Shown here: piece by piece, positions 47,409-57,533 of the stretch | Position numbering within the stretch: position 1 is the stretch's first letter | Layout of the letters: every line of letters begins with the position of its first letter | Assembly (NCBI RefSeq): GCF_025602895.1 | Contig: NW_026516365.1 | Coordinates: forward strand, 18,798 to 82,797 | DNA length: 64,000 nt | From: Polychytrium aggregatum | Taxonomy: Eukaryota; Chytridiomycota; Chytridiomycetes; Polychytriales | Direction of reading: 5' to 3' | Position numbers and translations under genes: made by a program | The notes under the pieces: model-generated | Databases searched by the model: none | Told to the model about the DNA's origin: nothing | The model's input: only the letters and a program-made list of their open reading frames with translations

Positions 47409-49448
47409 ATGCCTCGCAGGAAGAAGGATACGTTACACTTCCACCGAAATAATGGGCGCCAGAACACTGTGGCCTCTCACATTCCTCCCTATAGGGAGCA
47501 CTTCTCTTTGGACGTCAGGACCATAATCCGCGGTGTAGATCACTGGAACTTGACGTACGAGATGACCAACCCCAAACTCGATCGACCCAGAGGTTTCGAC
47601 GGGAATGGACACCCTGTCTTTGCCTCTTGCATCTGGTCTATTGACGACATTGCGTATGTTCGTCGATATATCTTCGTGTTGCTCACTTATTTCCTTGAGC
47701 AATACGACAGGATCAAAGAGGATCGTCCTGCAGATCATTGGGGCGACACGCTTCGTTTGATCGATCAGCTTGTTCAGCGCAATTTCGAAAAGATTGGTGA
47801 ATATGGACTGGAGCTCAGTCACCACTTCGATTTCTTTGCCAATCAATACGAGATCGAGGCTCTTCGCCACGTATACGTGGCTCTTGTGTGCCCCGACGAC
47901 TTGGCCGAGCAGGAGAGGGTTCGCCCATACTTCATCTGCCACACCACGATCGCTCGTCGCGAGATTTGGAGAAGGGCATATGGCACTGCATACGAGCGAA
48001 AACGCCAGAAGCTCTTCAAGGGTTTGGGGTTCCCCATCATCAACAACTACAGACCACACCCCTACAGACTTGTCCATCCATTCCAAAATGTCTGCCTTGA
48101 TTCAGATAGAGTCTCAAGAGATTTCCCGCACGACAGAGATTTCACAAAGCTCGAAACCTTCCTCACTGGACAAGCAACCGTGGTTCCCGAGACCTCCCGT
48201 TCCGCCGAACCCATCATCGAGGTCACACTCACGCACAGCGTCTCACCCGGCTTGGCTGACCCAGCTCCAGATAGCGATCAAGTCGCCGATGCGATGGATT
48301 TCGATGACTCTCCCGATCTTGCCAACCAGGAGCCCCCCAGCAACGCAGCCGAAGCGATTGACTTGCCGGCCCCCGTCGGCTCTGCCGGATCGATCGAGAC
48401 TTCCAACCAGCCCGATGGATCGTCTCATCTCGGCAGCACTGTGGAAGCACCCATTCCTTCCAACGACGATCTGATCGTTGAGGAGCCAGGCAGCCTCGAC
48501 AACAACGGAGCCGCTGATCCCGAGACCATGGAGGAGGTCACCGAGGATGGCGATACCACCTTTGTTGAGGAACCCGTCGTTGTCGATCAGCTGCCCACGA
48601 CGAGCTCTACCCTGACTCGCAAGAGGAAGGCCGATCAGCTCGATGCGGGTAACGATGGTGAAACGATGATGGAACGAGTCATCCATCATGTGTGCGCTGT
48701 ATCGATGCCCATGGACAAGGTCAATGCTGTCCTTGACCATGCTTCCAAGTTGGAGCTCGCCAAGTTGGAAGCAATGAATCGATCCGCTGAACGAAAGGCA
48801 AAGATGAAAATCGAAGCCGATGAGCGCCTCACGGGGCGCTTTCTCAGTAGCATCGTCAAGACTGCCGCGGAAGGAAAGCCATTGATTCCTGAGAGCATGG
48901 TGACCCTGATCTTCAGAGAAATCAAATCGACCTTGGGCACCGCTCCTGAACCCACGGCCCCTGTCACCCCGGCCACGCCAGCAACTACGGCTCCTCCGGC
49001 TCCGGTTCAGAAAGCGACTCCCCCAGCTCAACCCGTCATCGAGGAGCAACCTGACGAGTCTTGGTCATTCCAGGCGCTCGACGTCGCTGCACTCAAGCAC
49101 GCCTTCACCCAGCCCATCGACACCAGCCCCGGCAACTTCAAGTCGGTGAAGCAGCTCATCGAGGGTAACAGCGAAATCGATAGAGAATTCAAGAACATTG
49201 GGCACCACACGACATCCGTTCTCTTCATTGCAATTGACGAGATCGTGGAGGATTGGTTCCGTCATGCTGAGATACCGGCCTCTTGGCGAATGTATGACCA
49301 ACTTGCCTCTGGTCACAGCCCCTTGGTTTATTGCCATTTTCTTCACCCGTTTATTATTGTTATCGTGCGCCTCTTTTTGTTCAAGAAAAGTGTTCTGATG
49401 ACCTGGAATGAAATCCAGGCTGAGTATCGCGATCGACTTGAAATGTAG
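47409..49448 (+). CDS. Lineage-specific low-complexity protein, full-length paralogue
   Basis: 679 residues from ATG 47409 (MPRRKKDTLHF). It is the complete counterpart of the truncated gene at 2-2362: a conserved N-terminal domain (DHWNLTYEM, VRRYIFVLL, about residues 45-210), an acidic Ala/Pro-rich middle, a basic patch (LTRKRKADQ) before a helical segment, and a conserved C-terminal domain (WSFQALDVAALKHAF, EIVEDWFR, LFLFKK). No recognised family. The middle diverges strongly from the paralogue while both ends are kept. Confidence 0.8.
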   Translation: MPRRKKDTLHFHRNNGRQNTVASHIPPYREHFSLDVRTIIRGVDHWNLTYEMTNPKLDRPRGFDGNGHPVFASCIWSIDDIAYVRRYIFVLLTYFLEQYDRIKEDRPADHWGDTLRLIDQLVQRNFEKIGEYGLELSHHFDFFANQYEIEALRHVYVALVCPDDLAEQERVRPYFICHTTIARREIWRRAYGTAYERKRQKLFKGLGFPIINNYRPHPYRLVHPFQNVCLDSDRVSRDFPHDRDFTKLETFLTGQATVVPETSRSAEPIIEVTLTHSVSPGLADPAPDSDQVADAMDFDDSPDLANQEPPSNAAEAIDLPAPVGSAGSIETSNQPDGSSHLGSTVEAPIPSNDDLIVEEPGSLDNNGAADPETMEEVTEDGDTTFVEEPVVVDQLPTTSSTLTRKRKADQLDAGNDGETMMERVIHHVCAVSMPMDKVNAVLDHASKLELAKLEAMNRSAERKAKMKIEADERLTGRFLSSIVKTAAEGKPLIPESMVTLIFREIKSTLGTAPEPTAPVTPATPATTAPPAPVQKATPPAQPVIEEQPDESWSFQALDVAALKHAFTQPIDTSPGNFKSVKQLIEGNSEIDREFKNIGHHTTSVLFIAIDEIVEDWFRHAEIPASWRMYDQLASGHSPLVYCHFLHPFIIVIVRLFLFKKSVLMTWNEIQAEYRDRLEM

Positions 49449-49525
49449 TCGATCGAGAGCGACCCAATATAACCAGGACTTGAAATATTTTGGTTCAGCG
49501 TGGGGGTGGTGCGCGAAGTGACCAG

Positions 49526-50812
49526 TAGCCAATGAATGAACAGATGAAGATCACCTCTGCATATGCGAGATGACACAGCAGCCAGTAGAATGATCAGGCG
49601 AAGATCACCTCTGCACGAGCGAGACGACACAGCAGCCAATAGATGTTCAAGCGAAGATCACCTCTGCACGAGCGAGACGACACAACAGCCAATAGATGTT
49701 CAAGCGAAGATCACCTCTGCACTAGCGAGATGACACAACAGCCAATAGATGTTCAAGCGAAGATCACCTCTGCACGAGCGAGATGACACAGCAGCCAGTA
49801 GAATGATCAAGCGAAGATCACCTCTGCATATGCGAGATGACACAGCAGCCAGTAGAATGATCAGGCGAAGATCACCTCTGCACGAGCGAGACGACACAAC
49901 AGCCAATAGATGTTCAAGCGAAGATCACCTCTGCACTAGCGAGACGACACAACAGCCAATAGATGTTCAAGCGAAGATCACCTCTGCACGAGCGAGACGA
50001 CACAGCAGCCAATAGAATGATCAGGCGAAGATCACCTCTGCACGAGCGAGACGACACAACAGCCAATAGATGTTCAAGCGAAGATCACCTCTGCACGAGC
50101 GAGACGACACAACAGCCAATAGATGTTCAAGCGAAGATCACCTCTGCACGAGCGAGACGACACAACAGCCAATAGATGTTCAAGCGAAGATCACCTCTGC
50201 ACGAGCGAGACGACACAGCAGCCAATAGAATGATCAGGCGAAGATCACCTCTGCACGAGCGAGACGACACAACAGCCAATAGATGTTCAAGCGAAGATCA
50301 CCTCTGCACGAGCGAGATGACACAGCAGCCAGTAGAATGATCAGGCGAAGATCACCTCTGCACGAGCGAGACGACACAACAGCCAATAGATGTTCAAGCG
50401 AAGATCACCTCTGCACTAGCGAGACGACACAACAGCCAATAGATGTTCAAGCGAAGATCACCTCTGCACGAGCGAGACGACACAGCAGCCAATAGAATGA
50501 TCAGGCGAAGATCACCTCTGCACGAGCGAGACGACACAACAGCCAATAGATGTTCAAGCGAAGATCACCTCTGCACGAGCGAGACGACACAACAGCCAAT
50601 AGATGTTCAAGCGAAGATCACCTCTGCACGAGCGAGACGACACAACAGCCAATAGATGTTCAAGCGAAGATCACCTCTGCACGAGCGAGACGACACAGCA
50701 GCCAATAGAATGATCAGGCGAAGATCACCTCTGCACTAGCGAGACGACACAACAGCCAATAGATGTTCAAGCGAAGATCACCTCTGCACGAGCGAGACGA
50801 CACAGCAGCCAA
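49526..50812. repeat. 53/54-bp satellite array, about 24 units
   Basis: Two unit types alternate. Type A (53 bp) contains CAATAGATGTTCAAGCG and type B (54 bp) AATAGAATGATCAGGCG; both share GAAGATCACCTCTGCAC and CGAGACGACACA. They form higher-order blocks, often A-A-B with a 160-bp period (for example 50283 and 50443). No unique spacers, so not CRISPR. The array sits between the 3' ends of convergent genes. Confidence 0.95.
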
Positions 50813-50842
50813 GGCTGACTCCTTCCAGGCGATCTGGAGATA

Positions 50843-51691
50843 TCAAAATGTATTTGTCTTGCGCGAATTCACACCAGACATGAAAATCGCATCCTCAACT
50901 TGACAAGGATCTTTCCTCTGATTCTGAATGTGGATACGTTCCTGCATGCGACTGTACATAACCATATCTCTCCCAAGCACACTGATAACCATGTTATAAA
51001 ATTCATCTTTCAACTCCTTACAACGTTCACCTTCACCTCGTCGGAGTATCTGCATGAATCCTTTGTCGTCCACGAAAGGGAAGATAGTGTTGGTCTTGGC
51101 GAACTTGATGTAAATGGCAGGAATATAGTGGAGAGTGTCTCCCCATTTACGATTGATAGCGTTGCGAGTTGACGTGATGTCGATTCCTTCGATTGACTCG
51201 TATCCTTTGAATATACGACCGTCTGAGAGAGCGATCGCCTCGCGAGCATCGCATAGTCGTTGACCGTTGATGAGGGTGACTATGGTGAGGCGACCGAGCG
51301 GTGTGCGCTGCAGTCGTCGCTGCCTAGGATCCATGACGATCACTGGCTTCAGAGGACCAATAAAGCCGGCACAGGGAGCGTTGACCATGCTCCATGGATA
51401 TGGATCAGCCAAGGGATGACCACGGAATATCTTGGCATCTGGAGGTTTGGGAATGGCCCGACGCCTGCCAATTTTTGCCTTGCTAGGAGGGACTTCTGTT
51501 GCCTGGACTTGCTGGGAACCGGCGGGCTCGATCATATCCACGCTTGCAGTGGTGATCTGATCGCTGGTCAGCTGGGACGTGGCAGGGGCACCAGCGATCT
51601 GCTGGACTTGGGGAGCTTGGATGACTGGGATATGCTGGGCTGGACGAGCCGGGGCAGGAGCGAGACGACGCTTCTTGGCGGGATGATCCAT
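50843..51691 (-). CDS. Unknown paralogue family, member 3 (FRGHPLADPYP)
   Basis: 282 residues from ATG 51691 (MDHPAKKRRLAPA), with a basic nuclear-signal-like leader. The shared domain reads FRGHPLADPYP, LKPVIVMD, LCDAREAIALSDGR, RNAINRKWGDTL, IYIKF, FVDDKGFMQILRRG. It ends near IFMSGVNSRK, as member 1 ends near IFLTGVKSRE. The motifs kept in all three (DAREAI/VIA, RN[AS]I, K[FW], F[VI]D..G) mark the likely functional core. Function unknown. It is divergent from the dTMP kinase gene. Confidence 0.75.
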   Translation of the reverse strand: MDHPAKKRRLAPAPARPAQHIPVIQAPQVQQIAGAPATSQLTSDQITTASVDMIEPAGSQQVQATEVPPSKAKIGRRRAIPKPPDAKIFRGHPLADPYPWSMVNAPCAGFIGPLKPVIVMDPRQRRLQRTPLGRLTIVTLINGQRLCDAREAIALSDGRIFKGYESIEGIDITSTRNAINRKWGDTLHYIPAIYIKFAKTNTIFPFVDDKGFMQILRRGEGERCKELKDEFYNMVISVLGRDMVMYSRMQERIHIQNQRKDPCQVEDAIFMSGVNSRKTNTF

Positions 51692-51968
51692 GACTGGGGG
51701 TAAGCAGGAGACGGAAGGCGAATGCGATGAGGGCGAGGTGCGGGTTTCGGCGATCGCGACTCTTATGGGTCGGTGAGTCGGCGGGGTTGCTGGGGGACTC
51801 GCTTTCCTCCTCTCCAATCCAGGGAGACACCCCGCCACACACCCCGACACCATCAAGTCTACTCTTGCACCCAAGCAAGAGGAGTAGGGCATCGCACAAA
51901 TACAAATATCCACTCGCGCTGGACACAGCATTCGTTTTCTGGGGGGTTGGTGGTAGAGCGAGCGAATC
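51692..51968. promoter_or_regulatory. Divergent promoter region of member 3 and dTMP kinase
   Basis: 277 bp between two divergent start codons. It contains GC-rich DNA and ACAAATACAAATATCC near 51898-51911, about 60 bp before the kinase start. No clear consensus was found. Confidence 0.4.
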
Positions 51969-52562
51969 ATGGCGTCCAGGGGTGCCCTCATCGCCATCGA
52001 GGGTTGTGATCGCTCTGGCAAGAGCACACAAGCTGCCCTTCTCGTTCAGCGTCTCCGCGATGCCGGGGTGCCCACGGAGCTCGTCAAGTTCCCCGATCGC
52101 ACCACCGTCATCGGCAAGATCATCGATCGCCATCTGAAGGGCGACGCCGAGCTCGACGACCACAGCATCCACCTCCTCTTCTCGGCAAATCGCTGGGGCT
52201 TCAAGGCCTGGATGGAGCGTCAGCAGCGCGCCGGGGTGACGCTGGTGCTGGACAGATACGTCCACTCTGGGCTGGCGTACTCCATGGCCCGAGGCCTCGA
52301 TGTCGAGTGGTGCAGAGCCACCGATATCGGGCTTCCCCACCCAGATCTCGTCATCTATCTGGACGCACCACCCACCGTCGCCGCAGGGCGGAGCGGCTAT
52401 GGGGCTGAGCTATACGAAAACGTCGAGCTGCAGCAGAGAGTGTACAACGCCTTTGCTGAATTGCAGGATGCGAGCTGGGTGGTCCTCGACGCCAGCCTGC
52501 CTCCGGAGAACGTGGCCAAGGATGTCCTTGTCGCTGCCCAGCGCTGCGTTTCGCTGCCTTGA
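51969..52562 (+). CDS. tmk: Thymidylate (dTMP) kinase
   Basis: 197 residues from ATG 51969, the usual length for the family. It phosphorylates dTMP to dTDP with ATP, feeding dTTP synthesis for DNA replication. Visible: P-loop EGCDRSGKST (residues 10-19), KFPDRTT substrate loop (about 40), the LDRYVHSGLAYS motif (about 94-105), and a LID-like AAGRSGYGAELYE segment (about 140). Giant viruses commonly encode this enzyme. The next gene starts 122 bp downstream on the same strand. Confidence 0.95.
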   Translation: MASRGALIAIEGCDRSGKSTQAALLVQRLRDAGVPTELVKFPDRTTVIGKIIDRHLKGDAELDDHSIHLLFSANRWGFKAWMERQQRAGVTLVLDRYVHSGLAYSMARGLDVEWCRATDIGLPHPDLVIYLDAPPTVAAGRSGYGAELYENVELQQRVYNAFAELQDASWVVLDASLPPENVAKDVLVAAQRCVSLP

Positions 52563-52684
52563 CACGACGACCGGGGTGGCCGTGCGGTGGGGGGTGGGGT
52601 CTGCCGCTGTCGATGTCGTCCGCTTCGTCGCCCCCCATAAAAAATCGCAGATACTCGATCGCTCTCCTAGTCGCAACTCCGAAA

Positions 52685-53437
52685 ATGACCACCATCGCCG
52701 CAGACGAAATCGCTCTCTACCGCCGCTGGCTCGCTCGTCTTGGTCAGGAGAACTCGAGACACGACGACGTCGATGTCATCGCCATGGTTCAAGACGTCTG
52801 CAATTTCCGTTGGGCCTGTGATCTCTTCCTGCAACACAAACGTGAAGAAGCATTCCAGCTCTGGTTCCAGATCTACGACGACAGCAAGGCCGACGTCCTT
52901 GGCGACCTCGCTGGATTCCTGGTCCATTGGTGCTACGCCGCTGGCGTGGGCATTGCGAGCGACTGGAACGAAGCCGAGTTCGTCATGACCGACTGGGAAG
53001 GGAAAACCCAGCTCCACCGCGAACTCTTTGAGTGGTGTCAAGAAGGAAATGGGCGAGGCAACTGGTTCTGCGAGTTCCTCCTCGCCCAGTGCTGGATCCA
53101 CAGCATCGGAGCCCCCAGCTGCAATCTACAATACGCATCGTCGCTGCTCGAGCAGCTTGCCTTGGAGGGTCGCGCTGTCGCCCAGTGCGCTCTGGCGGAC
53201 TGCATTCAAGAGCGATTCACCAAGTCAAGTGCAGACCAAATGATGATGACACATCTCTACTTTGCAGCAGCGAACCAGGGGTACGCTGATGCCATGTACA
53301 AGCTGGCGCACTGCGTGGAGGCTGGTTTGGGCGCCACCTCTGACATTCGAGTGGCAAAATATTTCTACCAGCTGGCTGTCGACCATGGACACACTGCTGC
53401 TGGTGATTCTTTGAAGTTGTTGGATCTGCTCCTCTGA
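52685..53437 (+). CDS. Sel1-repeat protein
   Basis: 250 residues from ATG 52685 (MTTIAADEIALY); the open frame runs back to the end of the kinase, but the context CCGAAAATGACC and ATAAAAAA at about 52638 suggest this start. TPR-like Sel1 units are seen in the second half: LLEQLALEGRAVAQCALADC, FAAANQGYADAMYKLAHC and YQLAVDHGHTAAGDSL, each with the A..G...A pattern. Sel1 proteins act as scaffolds; large families occur in giant viruses. The neighbouring remnants at 53508 and 57641 are of the same type. Confidence 0.8.
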   Translation: MTTIAADEIALYRRWLARLGQENSRHDDVDVIAMVQDVCNFRWACDLFLQHKREEAFQLWFQIYDDSKADVLGDLAGFLVHWCYAAGVGIASDWNEAEFVMTDWEGKTQLHRELFEWCQEGNGRGNWFCEFLLAQCWIHSIGAPSCNLQYASSLLEQLALEGRAVAQCALADCIQERFTKSSADQMMMTHLYFAAANQGYADAMYKLAHCVEAGLGATSDIRVAKYFYQLAVDHGHTAAGDSLKLLDLLL

Positions 53438-53507
53438 AATGTGAATATATATACCCAGATACCTCGCTCATGCTTGTATGTGTGTGGTGGTATGAATGAC
53501 TGTATTT

Positions 53508-53775
53508 TCAAAGCATCGCAATCGCATCTCCATGTCCGTTCCGAGCTGCCAGCTCGAACCAGAACATGGCCAAGTCGAGACGTTCATCGTCCATCAAATG
53601 ACAGCGTCCAAGAGCGTATTGAGCTTCAGGGTACCCTTGTGCTGCAGCCTGTGCGTACCACCACGTCATGCTGGGGCCGTCCTTGGGCTGGGGAGTGAGT
53701 CCATCCTCAATCATCTCGCCGAGATGACACTGTGCGATGGCATGTCCTCGTAGCGCTAGCCCTTCGAGAATCATA
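53508..53775 (-). pseudogene. Sel1-repeat gene cut by the Fanzor transposon
   Basis: The minus-strand frame enters from the transposon end and reads LEGLALRGHAIAQCHLGEM, YAQAAAQGYPEAQYALGRC, FELAARNGHGDAIAML, then TGA (53508-53510). These are good Sel1 units with no upstream part outside the transposon. The 5' part is not found on the far side in the matching orientation, so it was lost or rearranged. Confidence 0.75.
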
Positions 53776-53801
53776 CAGTCAAACCAGAAAGAAACGGGAC
53801 A
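53776..53801 (+). repeat. Transposon terminal inverted repeat, left
   Basis: CAGTCAAACCAG...GGGACA, 26 bp, 22/26 identical to the reverse complement of 57534-57559. One base separates it from the nuclease stop codon. Confidence 0.92.
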
Positions 53802-53802
53802 G

Positions 53803-56454
53803 TCACTTCCTGGCATCAGCGACACAGGTCTGCTGATCCGTAGACCCCAGTGGGCAGGTCGTGCGATTGTTTCCCGTCCTGGTTGGCAATCTCTTTGTTT
53901 TGGGTGGGTCCGGAAGCACAGTCTTGAATACATTCGGTCGATCTCCTGTGGCGATGATCGACTGGCATACCGAGATCATGTTCCTGGCTGCATTGATGTC
54001 TCGATCCCACAGCGTATGGCAGCTTGCACAGCTCCGGACAAAGTGTGGTTTCTCGATATCAAGATACTCGGGTGACTCGAGTCGCTTGGCTTCCCGACAA
54101 TGTGAGCACACCTGGGATGTGTTGAACTCGTTCACCGAGCACACATGGATCTTGGAGACGGATTGGTCTGGTGGTCGTCTCTGGTGGTGGTGGAATTGCT
54201 CAAAGTACTTGGCAAACCTGAGTCTCCTGGGACTGGATGCATATCCCTTCCCCTGTTTCCAGGATGCATTCCCAAAGGCAATCAACACGTCGGTCTCCTT
54301 TGGTGCCTGGTCGATGACTCGCTTGCACATCTCGTGAACAGTGCGCTGTCGCTTGCTGTGGAGATCGAGTCGCTTGAATCGCCGTCGCCGGGTCAGGCTG
54401 AAGTACAGCTGTTTGTCCAGCATGTCTCCATCAAACACATGGCGAATGTATCGCAGGAAGGAAGCCAACCCAGGGATCTTGGGACTTGGTGTGGTGCTCA
54501 TCCATTCCTGCAGATCAAGGGCCTTGTGGGTGCTCTGGATCCACTTGGTCGCCTGACTGGTGCCAGTTCGATGCTGGTACTCCTTGTTGGAGAACGACAC
54601 GATCTTCTCGTTGGCGCGCTGTGCCTTGGTCACCTTGACACCGTCTTGCTCCTGGATGGATGGTTGACCGGGTGCTCGATTGACAGCGGTGAAGATCGAT
54701 CCCACTCCAGGGTCGATCCCGATCCATGTGGTCCGAGAGTCGTCGATGGGACCGACTCTGGTCTGGATCTTCTGCTCGGGAGTGAGTGTGTTCACCTTGG
54801 TCTTGGGTACCGGCTTGACATCGGGGTCCTTCTTCAGGATCTTGTACCTGAGCGTGGTGATCGAGCACCCGACCCCATCGGTGCTGATCTCGCAACCAAA
54901 GAGCTGCTTCCCCTCTTTCCTGACACCAAAGAGTCTCGACTCCAGCTTGAAGGTCCTTCGCCAGAAGATCTCTTGTTTTGTGGTGCCATTGACCTTGGTC
55001 TTCAGGTCGTTCCACTTGAAACCAGTACCCTTCTGGGAACCAAGGAACTCCCACAATGCTTTGGTGTCGAGCTTGACATACTTGGCTCTGGCATCGCAGA
55101 GCGGGACCAAGGTGCACTGTGCTCGAGGGACGTTGTGTCGTTTCCTGGTCTGAGCAAGTCGGTCGGTCAATCGCTTGATTCGCTTCGTGTTGACGGTGAC
55201 CTGCTTCTCCACCTCCTCGTGCCGTTTGTGGAGTGCGTTGTATTGATCCGACTGCCTTCGTTCGATCGCGCGACACATCTCCTCGTTCAGTCGTCCACAC
55301 ACTCCTTTCAGATCATCGGTATCCCTCACGAGCCTGGGGATGATTCTGTTTCGAATGGTCGCCACGAACAGTGTCTCCTTTCGGTGGGTCAGCCGAGAGA
55401 CTTCACTGGCCAATACTGGTACGACTTTGTACAGGTCCTGTTGGCTTTTGTAGCGAAAGATGTAGAGCTGGTCGGCATGGTGGGCGAAGGATTTCCTCAG
55501 ATCACCGAGGAGTGTATCGGAGAGGGGATTCTCCATCAGCTTCATACACTCATCGACGTGTGTATGTCGCTTGACATCCTTGGGAGCAATCAGGGCCAGA
55601 TTGCAGAATCGGCGTAGAAGGGACCAATACCGATCGAGAATGTGTGTCTCACAGTTGATTGCATAGGTCTTGACAGCCAATGTGAGGATCTGTGAACCAG
55701 TGCCCTTTGGGAGGGTTACAGGAGGTAGGGCACACGATCCACTCCATGTACTTCGATACAGCTCATAGGTGTCGAGGAGGTGCTTGTCTTCTTGGATCGT
55801 GCCATTCTTGACATCTGTAGCTCCGGTATGCACCATGTTGAAACACTTTCGAACGAACGAAGGGTCACTCGACGACACAGTGGGGATGGTGATGCCATCG
55901 TCCAAGCATCGCCTGAGATGCAGCTCCAGGAGCCGAGATGCTTCGTACTGCACATGGGTCATGGCCCGGACAGTCTCCTCGATCTTGTCGTGCAAGGCGC
56001 CGTTCTTGATGATGGCGTCCAGAGTGCACTTGATGATCGAGTACTCGGCCTTGGCATACTCGTTTGGACCACAGTCGGGCTCGGTAGAGCTCCAGAGGGG
56101 GTTCTTTTTTGAACACAACGAGCTGCTGCTTCTGGCATGACCCTCTTCCCCACATGTGGTACATACAGGGACTTTTGGTGCAGGCATCTCGACCACGAGG
56201 GCCGGAACGGCGATGTCTTCACTGGACTCGTCTGGAGGGGGTGCTTGGCAAACGGCGCCAAAGGCAGACGCCGAGTCAGAAGGGGGGCCCAACTCGGTTC
56301 GGGCCTTGCATTTCTTGGTGAATGGCTTGACGTGGTTGGTCAATCCACAGGCACGACATGATTTGATGACGGGTTTTTTGGCAGCAGGTGCGTCACTGGG
56401 TTGTCCAGGATCTGGATTTGGGTCAGGCGGGGATTTTTTCTTGCGGGGAGCCAT
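53803..56454 (-). CDS. Fanzor: eukaryotic TnpB-like RNA-guided nuclease
   Basis: 883 residues from ATG 56454 (MAPRKKKSPP); the open frame starts 30 codons earlier but only with GTG. The family cuts DNA guided by a small RNA made from the element end. N-terminus: basic, with two Cys clusters (CRACGLTNH...C, CTTCGEEGHARS...C) resembling zinc knuckles. Middle: long helical and coiled region. RuvC-like core: RuvC-I WIGIDPGVGS (Asp near residue 580), an IAFGNASWKQG segment near 725, a TnpB-type zinc finger CSHC...CASC (about 782-809), and RuvC-III DRDINAARN (Asp near 819). The usual RuvC-II Glu is not obvious at GNAS; Fanzors are known to use a relocated Glu. Its stop is 1 nt from the terminal repeat. 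Confidence 0.88.
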   Translation of the reverse strand: MAPRKKKSPPDPNPDPGQPSDAPAAKKPVIKSCRACGLTNHVKPFTKKCKARTELGPPSDSASAFGAVCQAPPPDESSEDIAVPALVVEMPAPKVPVCTTCGEEGHARSSSSLCSKKNPLWSSTEPDCGPNEYAKAEYSIIKCTLDAIIKNGALHDKIEETVRAMTHVQYEASRLLELHLRRCLDDGITIPTVSSSDPSFVRKCFNMVHTGATDVKNGTIQEDKHLLDTYELYRSTWSGSCALPPVTLPKGTGSQILTLAVKTYAINCETHILDRYWSLLRRFCNLALIAPKDVKRHTHVDECMKLMENPLSDTLLGDLRKSFAHHADQLYIFRYKSQQDLYKVVPVLASEVSRLTHRKETLFVATIRNRIIPRLVRDTDDLKGVCGRLNEEMCRAIERRQSDQYNALHKRHEEVEKQVTVNTKRIKRLTDRLAQTRKRHNVPRAQCTLVPLCDARAKYVKLDTKALWEFLGSQKGTGFKWNDLKTKVNGTTKQEIFWRRTFKLESRLFGVRKEGKQLFGCEISTDGVGCSITTLRYKILKKDPDVKPVPKTKVNTLTPEQKIQTRVGPIDDSRTTWIGIDPGVGSIFTAVNRAPGQPSIQEQDGVKVTKAQRANEKIVSFSNKEYQHRTGTSQATKWIQSTHKALDLQEWMSTTPSPKIPGLASFLRYIRHVFDGDMLDKQLYFSLTRRRRFKRLDLHSKRQRTVHEMCKRVIDQAPKETDVLIAFGNASWKQGKGYASSPRRLRFAKYFEQFHHHQRRPPDQSVSKIHVCSVNEFNTSQVCSHCREAKRLESPEYLDIEKPHFVRSCASCHTLWDRDINAARNMISVCQSIIATGDRPNVFKTVLPDPPKTKRLPTRTGNNRTTCPLGSTDQQTCVADARK

Positions 56455-56540
56455 CTGTCGCGATTTCGACACCCCGTTGATTCTACCTATAGGCAAGAAA
56501 AAACCAAGGGTGATTTTGACGCACTTTTCGATGGTATGAT

Positions 56541-57475
56541 TCACGCCCAGAAACGCATCGCGCGCTCAATCAGCCGTGGGAAGACATCTGGAAGCACCCT
56601 CCGCACGGCGGACTCGAACAGGGTCACCATCCCGACTCTGAACCCCTCGGACGCATTCAGCGCTGCTGCCTTCCTGTACTGATGCTTCACAATCCCAAAG
56701 AAGTTCTCGATGGGATTGAAGTCGGGCGAGGCAGGTGGGGTGAAGATCACTGACCATCCTCGGTGCTCGATGCAGTCCAGGACAGCCCTTGTCTTGTGCA
56801 TGCTGACATTGTCCATCACAATCACAGAGTCGTCTGGGAAGCTCGCTCGCTCAAAGAACTCGACCATCGAGTGTGTCTTGAATGATGTGGGGATGTACAT
56901 GCGATGCAGCACACCAGAGTGGTTGATGGCAAATGCAGCCGAGACAGACTTGTGTTTCATGTGATTGCGCTGGACGAAGCGGAGCACCCTTCGGTGAGTA
57001 TCCGTAGAGAGAGAAAATGGATCTCCTGATCCCTGTCTCAGTCGACAAAAACGAATCGCCGCAGGTCGATGGAGCGGACCTGGTCCCTGAACTGTGCCAC
57101 TCGCTCATCCAGTCGCTTGGACTTGTAGAGGTGTGTTGCCCTCTTGTGTGAGAGACCTGCTCGGTGGATGGCAGTGTGGCAGAGTGAGAGTGATACTTTC
57201 CTCTGGAGGATGGACTCGAGCTTGCATCGCAACACAGGACCAGTCTGGAACGGGTCCTGTTCAATCAGGGTGCGAATGACTGGACATGCCTGCTCGAAGA
57301 AAGTGGATCTGCGAGCTGGGACCCGGGATGGGTCATCCAGCTTGCATCCTCGGTGCCATCGATGGATGGTGCTCTTGGATACACTGAATATGGAGGCGAC
57401 CTTACGCAGGCTATGGATGAGGGCGTAGCATCGCAATGCGGCGGTGCGAAAGTCGGATGTGTGGCGAATGGTCAT
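56541..57475 (-). pseudogene. Tc1/mariner-type DD34E transposase, frameshifted
   Basis: N-terminal part from ATG 57475: helix-turn-helix (LRKVASIFSVSKSTIHRWHR) and linker up to the first catalytic Asp (RRFVFVD). TGA follows directly, and the expected ETGIRRSIFSLYGYSPKG continues in the +1 frame. A second shift after it leads into the frame with VIVMDN (second Asp) and SPDFNPIENFF (Glu). There are 34 residues between the second Asp and the Glu, the DD34E spacing of Tc1. With two shifts it is probably inactive, unless recoding or sequencing error is involved. The stop lies beside the start region of the nuclease frame. Confidence 0.85.
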
Positions 57476-57533
57476 GGCCAGTGCGCGATAACATTGGGTA
57501 ACAAAATATTCGATCAATGGTCAAAAACCCGGG

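Noticed and set aside
49749-50655. Repeated 70-88 codon frames and a CRISPR-like look at 49.5-50.8 kb
   Set aside because: Units are contiguous with no unique spacers and no Cas genes; the frames are repeat artefacts.
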